From NCBI GenBank assembly GCA_001653155.1, contig BDEJ01000040.1, positions 1 through 64,000 on the forward strand: a stretch of 64,000 bases of DNA. The letters are read 5' to 3'. How positions within the stretch are numbered: the first letter of the stretch is position 1; every line of letters starts with the position of its first letter. The position numbers and the translations under genes were made by a program. Positions 45,523 through 53,607 of the stretch are shown here, piece after piece. Below the pieces are notes generated by a model. The model ran no database searches. It worked only from the letters and a program-made list of their open reading frames with translations, and was not told where the DNA came from. This DNA is from Porphyromonadaceae bacterium H1. Lineage in GTDB: Bacteria > Bacteroidota > Bacteroidia > Bacteroidales > Paludibacteraceae.

Positions 45523-46374
45523 ATGTTACGTATAGCCGTACAAACGAAAGGGAGGTTACACGAAGAGACCATGCTTCTACTGGCCGAATCGGGAATAAAA
45601 TTAGAAAGCAACAAACGTCAATTGCTCGTCTCGGCACGTAATTTCCCTCTCGAAATACTCTTTCTTCGCGACGACGACATTCCGCAGTCAGTTGCAGATG
45701 GTGTTGCAGATGTAGGTATTGTGGGAAAAAACGAATTTGTTGAAAAAGCTCAAAAGGCCACACTTACCAAGGAACTCGGATTCAGTAAATGCCGACTATC
45801 ACTGGCAATACCCAAAGCAGTGAATTATACCGGTCTTTCGTGGTTCGAAGGAAAAGTAATAGCTACCTCCTACCCCGGTATTCTGCGTAGTTTCCTGGAC
45901 GAAAAGAAGATTAAAGCCGAGATACACATCATCACCGGATCCGTAGAGATTGCCCCCGGAATTGGACTTGCAGATGCAATATTCGATATCGTAAGCTCAG
46001 GCAGCACACTCGTCACCAACCACCTGAAAGAAGTAGAGGTGGTCATGAAATCGGAGGCAGTACTGATAGCCCATCCCAAGCTGAACACCGAAAAACAAAG
46101 CATACTCGATGAGCTCTTGTTTCGAATAGAAACCGTGCAGATGGCTGAAGACAAAAAATACGTGCTGATGAATGTGCCGGCTGAAAATATCGAACGCATC
46201 ATTGCCGAGCTACCGGGCATGAGAAGCCCTACCGTGATGCCGCTGGCAAAAGAAGGATGGTATTCCTTGCACGTAGTCGTTGAAGAAAAACGCTTCTGGG
46301 ATGTCATCGGAAAATTAAAAGCATTAGGAGCCGAAGGCATACTGACCATACCCATCGAAAAAATGATTCTCTGA
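45523..46374 (+). CDS. hisG: ATP phosphoribosyltransferase, long form
   Basis: A 283-residue HisG with the C-terminal ACT-like regulatory domain, the first enzyme of histidine synthesis. Motifs: RIAVQTKGRLHEET at the N-terminus, DDIPQSVADGVADVGIVGKN, ATSYPGILRSFLDE, and SVEIAPGIGLADAIFDIVSSGSTL. The regulatory domain ends in LGAEGILTIPIEKMIL. In many Bacteroidales hisG is followed by hisD, hisC and hisB; here an unrelated outer-membrane protein gene follows, so the rest of the pathway is not in this window. Confidence 0.95.
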   Translation: MLRIAVQTKGRLHEETMLLLAESGIKLESNKRQLLVSARNFPLEILFLRDDDIPQSVADGVADVGIVGKNEFVEKAQKATLTKELGFSKCRLSLAIPKAVNYTGLSWFEGKVIATSYPGILRSFLDEKKIKAEIHIITGSVEIAPGIGLADAIFDIVSSGSTLVTNHLKEVEVVMKSEAVLIAHPKLNTEKQSILDELLFRIETVQMAEDKKYVLMNVPAENIERIIAELPGMRSPTVMPLAKEGWYSLHVVVEEKRFWDVIGKLKALGAEGILTIPIEKMIL

Positions 46375-46469
46375 AACAAAATCCGGATACACTGCTTCCA
46401 AGGGGATAACTTTCATTTTTTTTAACAGCACACAAAGACTTTTGAATTGTTGCAAACACAAAAAAGTAT

Positions 46470-46477
46470 CATCTTTG
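46470..46477 (+). promoter_or_regulatory. -7 promoter box (one mismatch) before the outer-membrane protein gene
   Basis: CATCTTTG differs from TAnnTTTG at one base. A TTGTTG element lies about 20 bp upstream, in the place of the -33 box. The ATG at 46514 follows. Confidence 0.5.
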
Positions 46478-46513
46478 CAGCTACAAACAACAAAAACTGA
46501 TTTCTCGACACAA

Positions 46514-47761
46514 ATGCATAGAAACAAGTATGTCCTGACAGTCGCAGGTTTAATTATGTGGGCGGCTTTCTCTTTCGGACAGAACAGCACCAACTCCCCC
46601 TACACACGATTCGGCTACGGAGCGATAAGCGACAACAGCTCAGGTGAACAACGCGCCATGGGAGGACTTTCTTTCGGTCTGCGTACTCCCACGCTTATCA
46701 ATACGGCCAATCCGGCTTCCTACTCGTCGGTAGACACGTTGTCCTTCATGCTTGACATGGGAATATCGGCTCTGGCTTCGGTTTTCTCGGATAAATCGGG
46801 ACAAAAAACATCAATAACAGGCAATTTGGAGTACCTCAACATGCAATTCCCTTTGGGGAAATACTTAGGAGGAAGCTTGGGAATACAGCCTTATTCCTTT
46901 TCGGGCTACGATTTTTACGATAAAAATACCTATCACATCGATCCGAGTATAAAAAAGGATACTACCGTGGTTACCCGTAGCTATAGCGGGCAAGGAGGAA
47001 TTTCGCAGGCTCACGGAGGGCTTTCGGTGAAATTATTCAATCATCTTGCATTGGGAGCAAACATCTACTACATGTTCGGGAGTTCGGTGAACAGGCGTTC
47101 CATAAACTTCTCGCACGACGGTTCTTCGGCCTATCAGGAGAACCGCATTCAGGTAAACGACTTCCGCCTGCGTTACGGATTACAAGTATTCCACACCGTG
47201 GCCAAACGTCACAGCTTCACGCTGGGAGGTATTTTCGAAGCGCCGAAGGTTTTGAATGCAGAAGCGACATCGATAACAGTAGGTATGCTGACGGATACAG
47301 TCAAGTCGGGAAAAGATGAATTCGAACTGCCGATGCATTACGGAGCAGGTATTTCCTACACTTACGACAGGCGTTTGACCGTAGGACTCGATTACTCGAT
47401 GCAAAACTGGGAGCAAGCAAAGTTTTTCGGAAAGACGGATAGCCTTGTGAACCGCTCCAGAATGGCTATAGGGGCCGAATACATGGCTAATCCGAACGGA
47501 AGAAAGTTCTCCGACCTCATACGCTACCGTTTCGGGATAAGCGTAAGCGACTCGTACTACCGGGTAAAAGGCACCAGCATGCCGAAAAACATCGGAATTT
47601 CTTTCGGAGTAGGTATTCCCCTTCCTCAAGCAAAGACTTTGCTGAATGCCTCGATAGAATACGGGAAGCTGGGAAGTAACAATTTGATGAATGAGAATTA
47701 TCTCAAACTGACCTTCAACGCCTCTATCAACGAGTTTTGGTTCTTTAAGCGAAAGCTCTAA
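46514..47761 (+). CDS. Outer-membrane beta-barrel protein encoded upstream of lptC
   Basis: A 415-residue predicted barrel. Start 46514 gives the signal peptide ...LTVAGLIMWAAFSFGQ. The mature N-terminus NSPYTRFGYGAI and RAMGGLSFGLRTPTLINTANPASYSSVD resemble the FadL/PorV-like group of Bacteroidota outer-membrane proteins. In Bacteroidales this gene often lies next to lptC, as here (32-bp gap). It may help envelope assembly or hydrophobic transport, but its function is not established. Confidence 0.72.
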   Translation: MHRNKYVLTVAGLIMWAAFSFGQNSTNSPYTRFGYGAISDNSSGEQRAMGGLSFGLRTPTLINTANPASYSSVDTLSFMLDMGISALASVFSDKSGQKTSITGNLEYLNMQFPLGKYLGGSLGIQPYSFSGYDFYDKNTYHIDPSIKKDTTVVTRSYSGQGGISQAHGGLSVKLFNHLALGANIYYMFGSSVNRRSINFSHDGSSAYQENRIQVNDFRLRYGLQVFHTVAKRHSFTLGGIFEAPKVLNAEATSITVGMLTDTVKSGKDEFELPMHYGAGISYTYDRRLTVGLDYSMQNWEQAKFFGKTDSLVNRSRMAIGAEYMANPNGRKFSDLIRYRFGISVSDSYYRVKGTSMPKNIGISFGVGIPLPQAKTLLNASIEYGKLGSNNLMNENYLKLTFNASINEFWFFKRKL

Positions 47762-47793
47762 AGACCTTTTACTCTTCTTTAAACCTTTCCTCT

Positions 47794-48387
47794 GTGTTGA
47801 AACCGGACATTCGCCTCAGCAAACAAGCTTTGATACTGCTGTGCAGCTTCTTTGTTTTGCTCTGTGCACAACTTGGATGCCGCAAAGAAGCGGAAAAACA
47901 AATAGTGGGAGCCGTGGACAACAGGGCTGCCATGGCCAAGCTGCGAGCCCAGGATATAACGACGGTAATTTCGGATTCAGGTATCACGCGCTACCGCATC
48001 TCAGCAGCCCGATGGGAGATTTACGACAGGGCTGAGCCCCCTTATTGGGAATTCCCGGAAGGAATACACTTCGAACGCTTCGACTCTACTTTGGCTGTGG
48101 ATGCCAGTATATACAGCCGCTACGCACATTACGACGAATATAACCAACTTTGGACCCTCAAAAACAAGGTCAAGGCAACGAATATCGAAGGTAGTCTCTT
48201 CGAAACGGAATTGCTCTTTTGGAGCCAGAAAACCGAACGCGTATATACGGATAGCCTTATCACGATAACGCAGCCTAACGGGCGCGTAGTAATAGGAAAG
48301 AATGGTTTCGAATCCAACCAGTCGCTCACACGCTACAGCATCCGAAATTCGAATGCCATCCTCCCCATCGACGAAAACGAGGAGTAA
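47794..48387 (+). CDS. lptC: LPS export periplasmic protein LptC
   Basis: A 197-residue LptC-family protein that passes lipopolysaccharide from LptB2FG to LptA in the periplasm. It has an N-terminal hydrophobic anchor with a cysteine (LLCAQLGCRKE), so it may be a lipoprotein, followed by the beta-jellyroll with YRISAARWEIYDR, YPEGIHFE-like FPEGIHFERFD and the repeating SLFETELLFWSQKTERVYTD and GFESNQSLTRYSI. The start is GTG 47794 or the next codon, TTG 47797. Genes that usually follow lptC in Bacteroidales are missing; an accessory island begins right after it. Confidence 0.85.
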   Translation: MLKPDIRLSKQALILLCSFFVLLCAQLGCRKEAEKQIVGAVDNRAAMAKLRAQDITTVISDSGITRYRISAARWEIYDRAEPPYWEFPEGIHFERFDSTLAVDASIYSRYAHYDEYNQLWTLKNKVKATNIEGSLFETELLFWSQKTERVYTDSLITITQPNGRVVIGKNGFESNQSLTRYSIRNSNAILPIDENEE

Positions 48388-48639
48388 AACCAGTATGCAG
48401 AGGCAGCTCAACGGAGGCCTAAACACCTCGGTAAGTTCCGAAACCATCTACAGACAACATCAAAGCAAGCTCTCCCGCTGCGTCAGAGCCTTCCGGATAA
48501 ACCTTCCTACCTTTTGTATCTCATCGGAAGCCGTTGTTCAGCAATCCTAAGAAAGTTTCATACAAACAAAACAGCCTCCCCCTCTCAATAAAGTAATACG
48601 TCATAGAATACGAATAGAGGGATTTTCTCAAGAGAAAAA

Positions 48640-48833
48640 GTACTCTGGAGACTTGGGCACGTTGCGAGACACAGCTTCGATACGCTGACCTTGGAAGCTG
48701 GAATTCCGATGGAGAGTATCGCCAAAATGATGGGGTATGCCTCTATCTCCAGCACGCAAATCTACACTCAAATCACCGACCAAAAGATTGCAAGGGGGAC
48801 ATGGACAGATTGATACAACAAAGAAGTATGTAG
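48640..48833 (+). pseudogene. Remnant of a tyrosine recombinase (C-terminal part only)
   Basis: The frame at 48640-48813 reads ...GHVARHSFDTLTLEAG, then PMESIAKMMGYASIS and TQIYTQITDQKIAR. This matches the C-terminal catalytic part of Bacteroidota integrases: HxxR (HVARH), the usual GH changed to GY, and the tyrosine nucleophile in QIYTQI. A frameshift at about 48796 (two extra G) breaks the end; in the corrected frame it continues DMDRLIQQRSM and stops at 48833. The N-terminal two thirds are missing, so it is inactive. Confidence 0.8.
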
Positions 48834-48929
48834 ATGTGGTATAGAAATAGAAAAGAGCTTGCTTTATTGGTATGAAACAAACTCTTTCTATCTTATGAGT
48901 TCACTTTACGTACTAGAAAATCATGACGG

Positions 48930-48998
48930 AACACTCACTTTCTCGCGCAAATCCGTACCTTTGCAGGTGATAACAGTGAGCGTTTTTTGGTTAATCAA
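48930..48998. repeat. Imperfect direct repeat, left copy
   Basis: About 80% identical by hand alignment to 50122-50189, with one gap. It contains a consensus -7 box TACCTTTG (48956-48963) and a CTCACT...AGTGAG inverted pair. The copies stand about 1.19 kb apart around the DUF2971 gene. Confidence 0.7.
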
Positions 48999-49130
48999 CT
49001 GTTATTGATACACTAGAATTTGTGCCTTCCGGCGATATCGCTCCTAATGAGGCGAGTGTAAATCGAAGTGATAAAGCTGTATACATTAAGAACAACACTG
49101 GAACTATCAATATTAATTAAGGATAATCAC

Positions 49131-50003
49131 ATGTTACTTACCGAACTACCAACGTATCTCTACGGATATGAAGAGTTGCCGCATAAGGGTGATGGGGCAC
49201 TGTTTCATTACACCAGTTTAGACTCTTTTAAAAAGATAATGGAGGATTTGACTCTAAAACCATCTTCTTTTGCAAGGCTCAACGATATGAATGAGGGTAA
49301 TGTGCATAATATGTGTCTGAGCCACAATTTTATGGTAATGTACAATGCAGAAAAGTACATCAAGGAGAAGTGCCATATTATCAGCTTCTCTCAGAACTAT
49401 GACATTCGAGGTTGTGGAGTAGAAGGTACTAATCATCCAGCTATGTGGGCTCACTATGCTGATGATTCAAACGGAGTTTGTATAGTGATAGACAAAGAGG
49501 CTTTCATGGCTCAGAATGAAGCTATCTTGTCCCGACATTTTTATAAATTTGAGGATGTAGAGTATAGTTTATTCAATACCCCAAATGATAAAGAAATCGA
49601 CTATGAGGCTGCAACGCCAGAGAAGTTTATAAAAAATAACTGGAAGTCACTATTCTTTTTGAAGCATAAGGATTGGGCGAACGAGGATGAACATAGATTA
49701 TTCATCATGGACTACGATGGCAAGTTAAGTATTGACGGTTGCATCAAGTATATCGTCTTAGGAAGGAAGATTTTTTCGGATAATGCAAGAGTCAAAGAAA
49801 TACTTGATATTATTGTAAATCCAAAGTCTATATGTTATCGTAAATTTGTGCCGCATTCTTTTGTAACAACTTGTTACCATGCCCGTGGGTATAGGACCTT
49901 GGGAATAGCATTCAAAATATACGAAACTGTAAGGATGAACATATCCAACCCTTTATATGCAGATTATGAGAAATGGCTCATTGAGGAACAAGGATATGGA
50001 TAA
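49131..50003 (+). CDS. DUF2971 family protein
   Basis: A 290-residue cytoplasmic protein. The N-terminal LFHYTSLDSFKKIMED and KPSSFARLNDMNEG match the DUF2971 pattern (YTS, then a conserved N-D block), followed by a central HPAMWAHYADDSNGVCIVID block, also typical. The ATG at 49131 follows AAGGA and is preferred over the GTG at 49068. Function unknown; members are often found in accessory and defence-related loci. Codon use is AT-rich compared with the neighbours, and it is bounded by two direct repeats beside an integrase remnant, so it was probably acquired by transfer. Confidence 0.75.
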   Translation: MLLTELPTYLYGYEELPHKGDGALFHYTSLDSFKKIMEDLTLKPSSFARLNDMNEGNVHNMCLSHNFMVMYNAEKYIKEKCHIISFSQNYDIRGCGVEGTNHPAMWAHYADDSNGVCIVIDKEAFMAQNEAILSRHFYKFEDVEYSLFNTPNDKEIDYEAATPEKFIKNNWKSLFFLKHKDWANEDEHRLFIMDYDGKLSIDGCIKYIVLGRKIFSDNARVKEILDIIVNPKSICYRKFVPHSFVTTCYHARGYRTLGIAFKIYETVRMNISNPLYADYEKWLIEEQGYG

Positions 50004-50121
50004 ATACGTAGCAAAAATTAAAGACTAAAATATTAGGATTAAATGTGAAATCGACAGAATGATCAAGCATATAAATATGTAGAAAACGAATTCACTCTTT
50101 CCAAGAAGAAAAACACGCAAG

Positions 50122-50189
50122 AACCCTCACTTTCCCTCGCAAATGTGTATCATTGCAAATGATAAAATGAGCGTTCTTTGGCTATTCAA
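50122..50189. repeat. Imperfect direct repeat, right copy
   Basis: Right-hand partner of 48930-48998. It carries TATCATTG in place of the -7 box and CTCACTTT...AAAATGAG as a near-perfect inverted pair. Both copies continue into a short similar reading frame, (M/V)SV(L/F)WL. Confidence 0.7.
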
Positions 50190-50469
50190 AACAATGTACT
50201 TCAAAGCACTCCGCTCATTTCTAAATCGTTACCTATCTATCTGTCTCAAAATAGTAATGCTTTATTCTTCAGCAAGATAGCTCGCAAACAAAAAAAAGAT
50301 TGGGAACTGCTCTTTTTCTCATAAAAAATTAACTCGATAGCTTATAGACTTCTCCCTCGGATGAGAGCAATAAGCCTCGAACGAGAGCGTCGAAAATCGA
50401 AACTCTTGTTTTTTTGCTAAATGAAAGTAAAAATTTGCCTGTAAGCAGGGTTTTCGAGCTGCATTTATG

Positions 50470-50477
50470 TACCTTTG
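50470..50477 (+). promoter_or_regulatory. -7 promoter box before the beta-helix lipoprotein
   Basis: TACCTTTG matches exactly. An in-frame start codon at 50475 overlaps it and is rejected in favour of ATG 50517. Confidence 0.7.
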
Positions 50478-50516
50478 CGGTACATTCGTAGCAAACAAAA
50501 GATTTATTCTTGCTTT

Positions 50517-52028
50517 ATGAAACTCCATGCGAAAGTCATTTTTCGGAAGCTTATGCTTTGGGGCCTTGCTTCGGGGCTGTTGCTTGCCTGCACCGATGAG
50601 CCGTTGAGGATCGATTCTGTAGAAAGTTTACGTTTTTCGACCGACACGCTGTCTTTAGGACTGATTTTCAACAAAATTATATCGCCCAGTTACGTGATAA
50701 AGGTTCATAACCCTCACGCACAGGATTTGCAAATTACCTCCATCGGCCTTGAGGGAAAAGGCTCGGAGCTCTTCCGGCTGAATGTGGACGGAGCGTTAAA
50801 TGCTTCGAATCATTTTGCCGATGTAATTATAAAAGGAAAGGATAGCCTTTTCATTTTCATCAAGACGGAAATACCGCCCGCACATCCCAACTCGGAGGTG
50901 GAAGCCGACATTGTATTCCGCAATCGCAACAGCAGTCGCCGGCTGCGCCTCGAAGGTCGAATAGAAGACGTAGAAGTGTTGCGAGGTCAAGTAATACAAA
51001 GCGACAGCATACTGGATGCTTCGAAACCTTATTTCGTGTACGACAGTCTTGTTGCGAAAAAGAATCTGACTCTCCTTCCCGGATGCAGGCTTTACTTTTA
51101 CAACCGTGCTTACCTCCGCGTAGGGGGTAGGCTCGAAGCCATCGGCACGGCCGAAGAGCCCATAAGCCTGCGTGGGCACCGCCAGGATGCCGTCGATCTC
51201 GGTATCTATAAATACCGGAATCCGGTTCCCTACAACTACATAGCCGGGCAGTGGAAAGGCATCTATCTGACAAGTCCCAACAGTCAACATCGCCTCGTGC
51301 ACGTACATATAAACAGCTCCGACCTGGGAATCTATCTCAAAAACGAAGATCTGAAACAGGCTTCCACACTCGAACTGATCAACAGCCGATTACACAACTT
51401 CAGCTATTACGGTATCATTGCACAAAATGCGCACCTCAACATCGTGAATTCGGAAATAAGCAACGCCGGCATCAACTGCCTATACCTCAACGGAGGGAAA
51501 CACAACTTCATCCACTGCACGATAGCCAACTACTTCGGAGAGGCATTTCAGCCCAGTAATCGCAATGCAACTCCTTCGGTCATGCTCATGGACCTCAACC
51601 GCATCATCCCTATGGAAACCTACTTCTACAACAGTGTCATCATGGGTAGCTCCGAGACGGAGTTTAACTGGGCAACACAATTCCCCGAAGCCTATCGCGG
51701 CAGTTTCGCAAACAGCTACATACGCCGTGCCCGAAAGGACAGCCTCTCCACTCCTCAATTTCAGGCAACACGCTGGTATCAACCGAAGGATACGGTTTTC
51801 CGTCACCCTAAGTACGACAACAGTAAAAAGCGCTATTTCGACTTCAGCCCCGACTCCGTATCGCCTCTCCGGGCCTTGGCTAACCCCACACATAACAATG
51901 AACTGGGCGGACGCTATCGCGAAATACTAAAAAGAGACCTTAACGGAAACGAACGGCCCGCCGACAGCCCTTCCGATGCCGGGGCCTACCAATGGATAAG
52001 TCTAAAACAACAAAAAGGAAAACCTTAA
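50517..52028 (+). CDS. Right-handed parallel beta-helix lipoprotein
   Basis: A 503-residue lipoprotein (signal peptide with lipobox GLLLACTDEP). An Ig-like N-terminal portion (LSLGLIFNKIISPSYVIKVHNPH, residues about 35-140) is followed by a right-handed beta-helix with typical ladder segments: RLVHVHINSSDLGIYL, ELINSRLHNFSYYGIIAQNAHLNIVNSEISNAGINCLYLNGGKHNFIHCTI is the core (positions about 51360-51530). The C-terminus SPSDAGAYQW is common in this group. Function unknown. The endonuclease-like gene starts 13 bp downstream. Confidence 0.75.
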   Translation: MKLHAKVIFRKLMLWGLASGLLLACTDEPLRIDSVESLRFSTDTLSLGLIFNKIISPSYVIKVHNPHAQDLQITSIGLEGKGSELFRLNVDGALNASNHFADVIIKGKDSLFIFIKTEIPPAHPNSEVEADIVFRNRNSSRRLRLEGRIEDVEVLRGQVIQSDSILDASKPYFVYDSLVAKKNLTLLPGCRLYFYNRAYLRVGGRLEAIGTAEEPISLRGHRQDAVDLGIYKYRNPVPYNYIAGQWKGIYLTSPNSQHRLVHVHINSSDLGIYLKNEDLKQASTLELINSRLHNFSYYGIIAQNAHLNIVNSEISNAGINCLYLNGGKHNFIHCTIANYFGEAFQPSNRNATPSVMLMDLNRIIPMETYFYNSVIMGSSETEFNWATQFPEAYRGSFANSYIRRARKDSLSTPQFQATRWYQPKDTVFRHPKYDNSKKRYFDFSPDSVSPLRALANPTHNNELGGRYREILKRDLNGNERPADSPSDAGAYQWISLKQQKGKP

Positions 52029-52041
52029 AGGCCTTGCAATC

Positions 52042-53076
52042 ATGAAAACATCCGTTGTAGCATTGACCGTAGTGTTGCTATCGGGATTTATCTCGACAGC
52101 ACAAAACAAAATCGCAGAACACAGCTTCGTGGCCATGTGCTACAACGTTGAGAATTTGTTCGATTGCAAAGACGATAGCCTTAAAGACGACGCGGAATTT
52201 CTCCCCGATGGTAGCCGGCACTGGACCCTCAATCGCTACCGGAGCAAACAACATAAAATAGCACAAGTAATCGCCGCCATAGGAGGATGGGAAGCCCCCG
52301 ACTTGGTCGGCCTCTGCGAAGTAGAGAATCGGGCAGTACTAACAGATTTGACCCGCCGCTCGCCACTGAAGCGACTGGGCTACGAATTCCTGCACTTCGA
52401 ATCGCCCGACAGACGCGGAATCGACGTAGCCCTACTCTATCAGGCCAAACGCTTCAAACCTTTTCAGGCAAAGCCCGTCCGAGTCAGTTTTCCTGAACAA
52501 ACACAAGCTTCCACACGCGACATATTGCTGGTTTCGGGCATCCTGCCCACCAAGGATAGTCTGCACGTATTTATATGCCACTTCCCATCGCGCCTGGGGG
52601 GCCAGTTAGCCTCCGAAACACGCCGGAAAACTGCAGCCGCTCGGCTTCGCTCGCAAGTGGATAGTCTCTTTGCTCTCAATCCCCGCAGCAAGATCCTGAT
52701 CATGGGAGATTTTAACGACTCTCCGGAGGACAGCAGCCTCCGAGAAGTTCTACGGGCGCTAAAACCAGAAGGGAAAGTGGATAATTCACAACTATACAAC
52801 CTCACCTACCCTCTGCATAGTCGAGGAAAAGGCAGCCACAAACACGATGGTATATGGAGCGTATTGGATCATTTTATCGTTTCAGGAAATCTGCTCGATA
52901 GCTCTCAGAAGTTTTACATCCGGCCGGAGGAAGTAAGCTTTTTCGAGGCCGACTTCCTCTTGGAACAAGATACGAAAGATCTCGGTACGATGCCTTTCAG
53001 AACTTATCAAGGGATGATCTTCAAAGGAGGATTTTCGGATCATCTGCCGGTTTACGGTCGTTTCAGCTATCGCTAA
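52042..53076 (+). CDS. Secreted endonuclease/exonuclease/phosphatase-family protein
   Basis: A 344-residue exported protein (signal peptide MKTSVVALTVVLLSGFISTAQ). EEP-superfamily motifs: CYNVENLFD, GLCEVENRAVL (metal-binding Glu), RRGIDVALLY, ILIMGDFNDSPED, and SDHLPVYGRF near the C-terminus, with the catalytic Asp-His. Such proteins may be periplasmic DNases or phosphodiesterases. It is probably co-transcribed with the beta-helix gene and ends 45 bp from the convergent DUF4494 gene. Confidence 0.85.
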   Translation: MKTSVVALTVVLLSGFISTAQNKIAEHSFVAMCYNVENLFDCKDDSLKDDAEFLPDGSRHWTLNRYRSKQHKIAQVIAAIGGWEAPDLVGLCEVENRAVLTDLTRRSPLKRLGYEFLHFESPDRRGIDVALLYQAKRFKPFQAKPVRVSFPEQTQASTRDILLVSGILPTKDSLHVFICHFPSRLGGQLASETRRKTAAARLRSQVDSLFALNPRSKILIMGDFNDSPEDSSLREVLRALKPEGKVDNSQLYNLTYPLHSRGKGSHKHDGIWSVLDHFIVSGNLLDSSQKFYIRPEEVSFFEADFLLEQDTKDLGTMPFRTYQGMIFKGGFSDHLPVYGRFSYR

Positions 53077-53121
53077 AATTGCGGGAGGGATATTTCTCAG
53101 AACGACTCAAAGGTTTCCGGC

Positions 53122-53553
53122 TTATTCAGCGGAATACAGAAATACATCCATTATGGGTGTCTCGCTGATAGCAGCTATTTCATAATCGGCCAAAGAGCCT
53201 TTCATACCTTCGATAAGGCTGTCGCAGGCAGTCTTCAAGTCGGAAGCTTGCACATACATGGCTACGGCAGTACGTTTCTCAAGGCCTTTTTCTTCGTCAA
53301 GCGATACAAAATTTACTTTGCAACGATACCACTTATCGGCATTTTCATTAGGAAACATCTCGTTTATTTTCACCCGACGGATGTTGGCTACGGTAAACTC
53401 ACCGCTGATAAAAGGTTTCATTTCCGTAATAATGCGGTCTTCGGCCTCGGTAAAGGACAAGGCATCCACCAAATAACTCTCACCGACACTGACCACCTTA
53501 CCTTCTTCAACCGTTTTTTCGTACTTCACTTTACATTCGAACCAATTGTGCAT
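53122..53553 (-). CDS. DUF4494 protein
   Basis: A 143-residue cytoplasmic protein of the Bacteroidota DUF4494 family. It begins NWFECKVKYEKTVEEGK and repeats a similar motif as WYRCKVNFVSLDEEKG, suggesting a duplicated fold. Function unknown. A consensus promoter is 30 bp upstream on the minus strand. Confidence 0.85.
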   Translation of the reverse strand: MHNWFECKVKYEKTVEEGKVVSVGESYLVDALSFTEAEDRIITEMKPFISGEFTVANIRRVKINEMFPNENADKWYRCKVNFVSLDEEKGLEKRTAVAMYVQASDLKTACDSLIEGMKGSLADYEIAAISETPIMDVFLYSAE

Positions 53554-53582
53554 AGTTGTATATCTTTAAAAAATTGAGTTTG

Positions 53583-53590
53583 CAAAGATA
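53583..53590 (-). promoter_or_regulatory. -7 promoter box of the DUF4494 gene
   Basis: Minus strand TATCTTTG matches TAnnTTTG, 29 bp before the start codon. Confidence 0.65.
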
Positions 53591-53607
53591 AAGCAAAAGA
53601 TAAGATT

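Larger units (their letters stand above)
48388..50469. other. Low-GC accessory island between lptC and the beta-helix lipoprotein gene
   Basis: About 2 kb with a base composition visibly richer in AT than its neighbours. It contains no conserved Bacteroidales gene but a recombinase fragment, an intact DUF2971 gene and two imperfect direct repeats around that gene. From 48388 to 48640 and from 50190 to 50469 I see no gene, RNA or clear signal. It looks like the worn residue of a mobile insertion. Confidence 0.65.

Noticed and set aside
48302-48550. 82-codon frame overlapping the end of lptC
   Set aside because: No recognisable domain, overlaps lptC out of frame, and composition changes across the island border.
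48930-50189. CRISPR array
   Set aside because: Only two repeat copies, over 1.1 kb apart and imperfect; no spacers or cas genes in the window.
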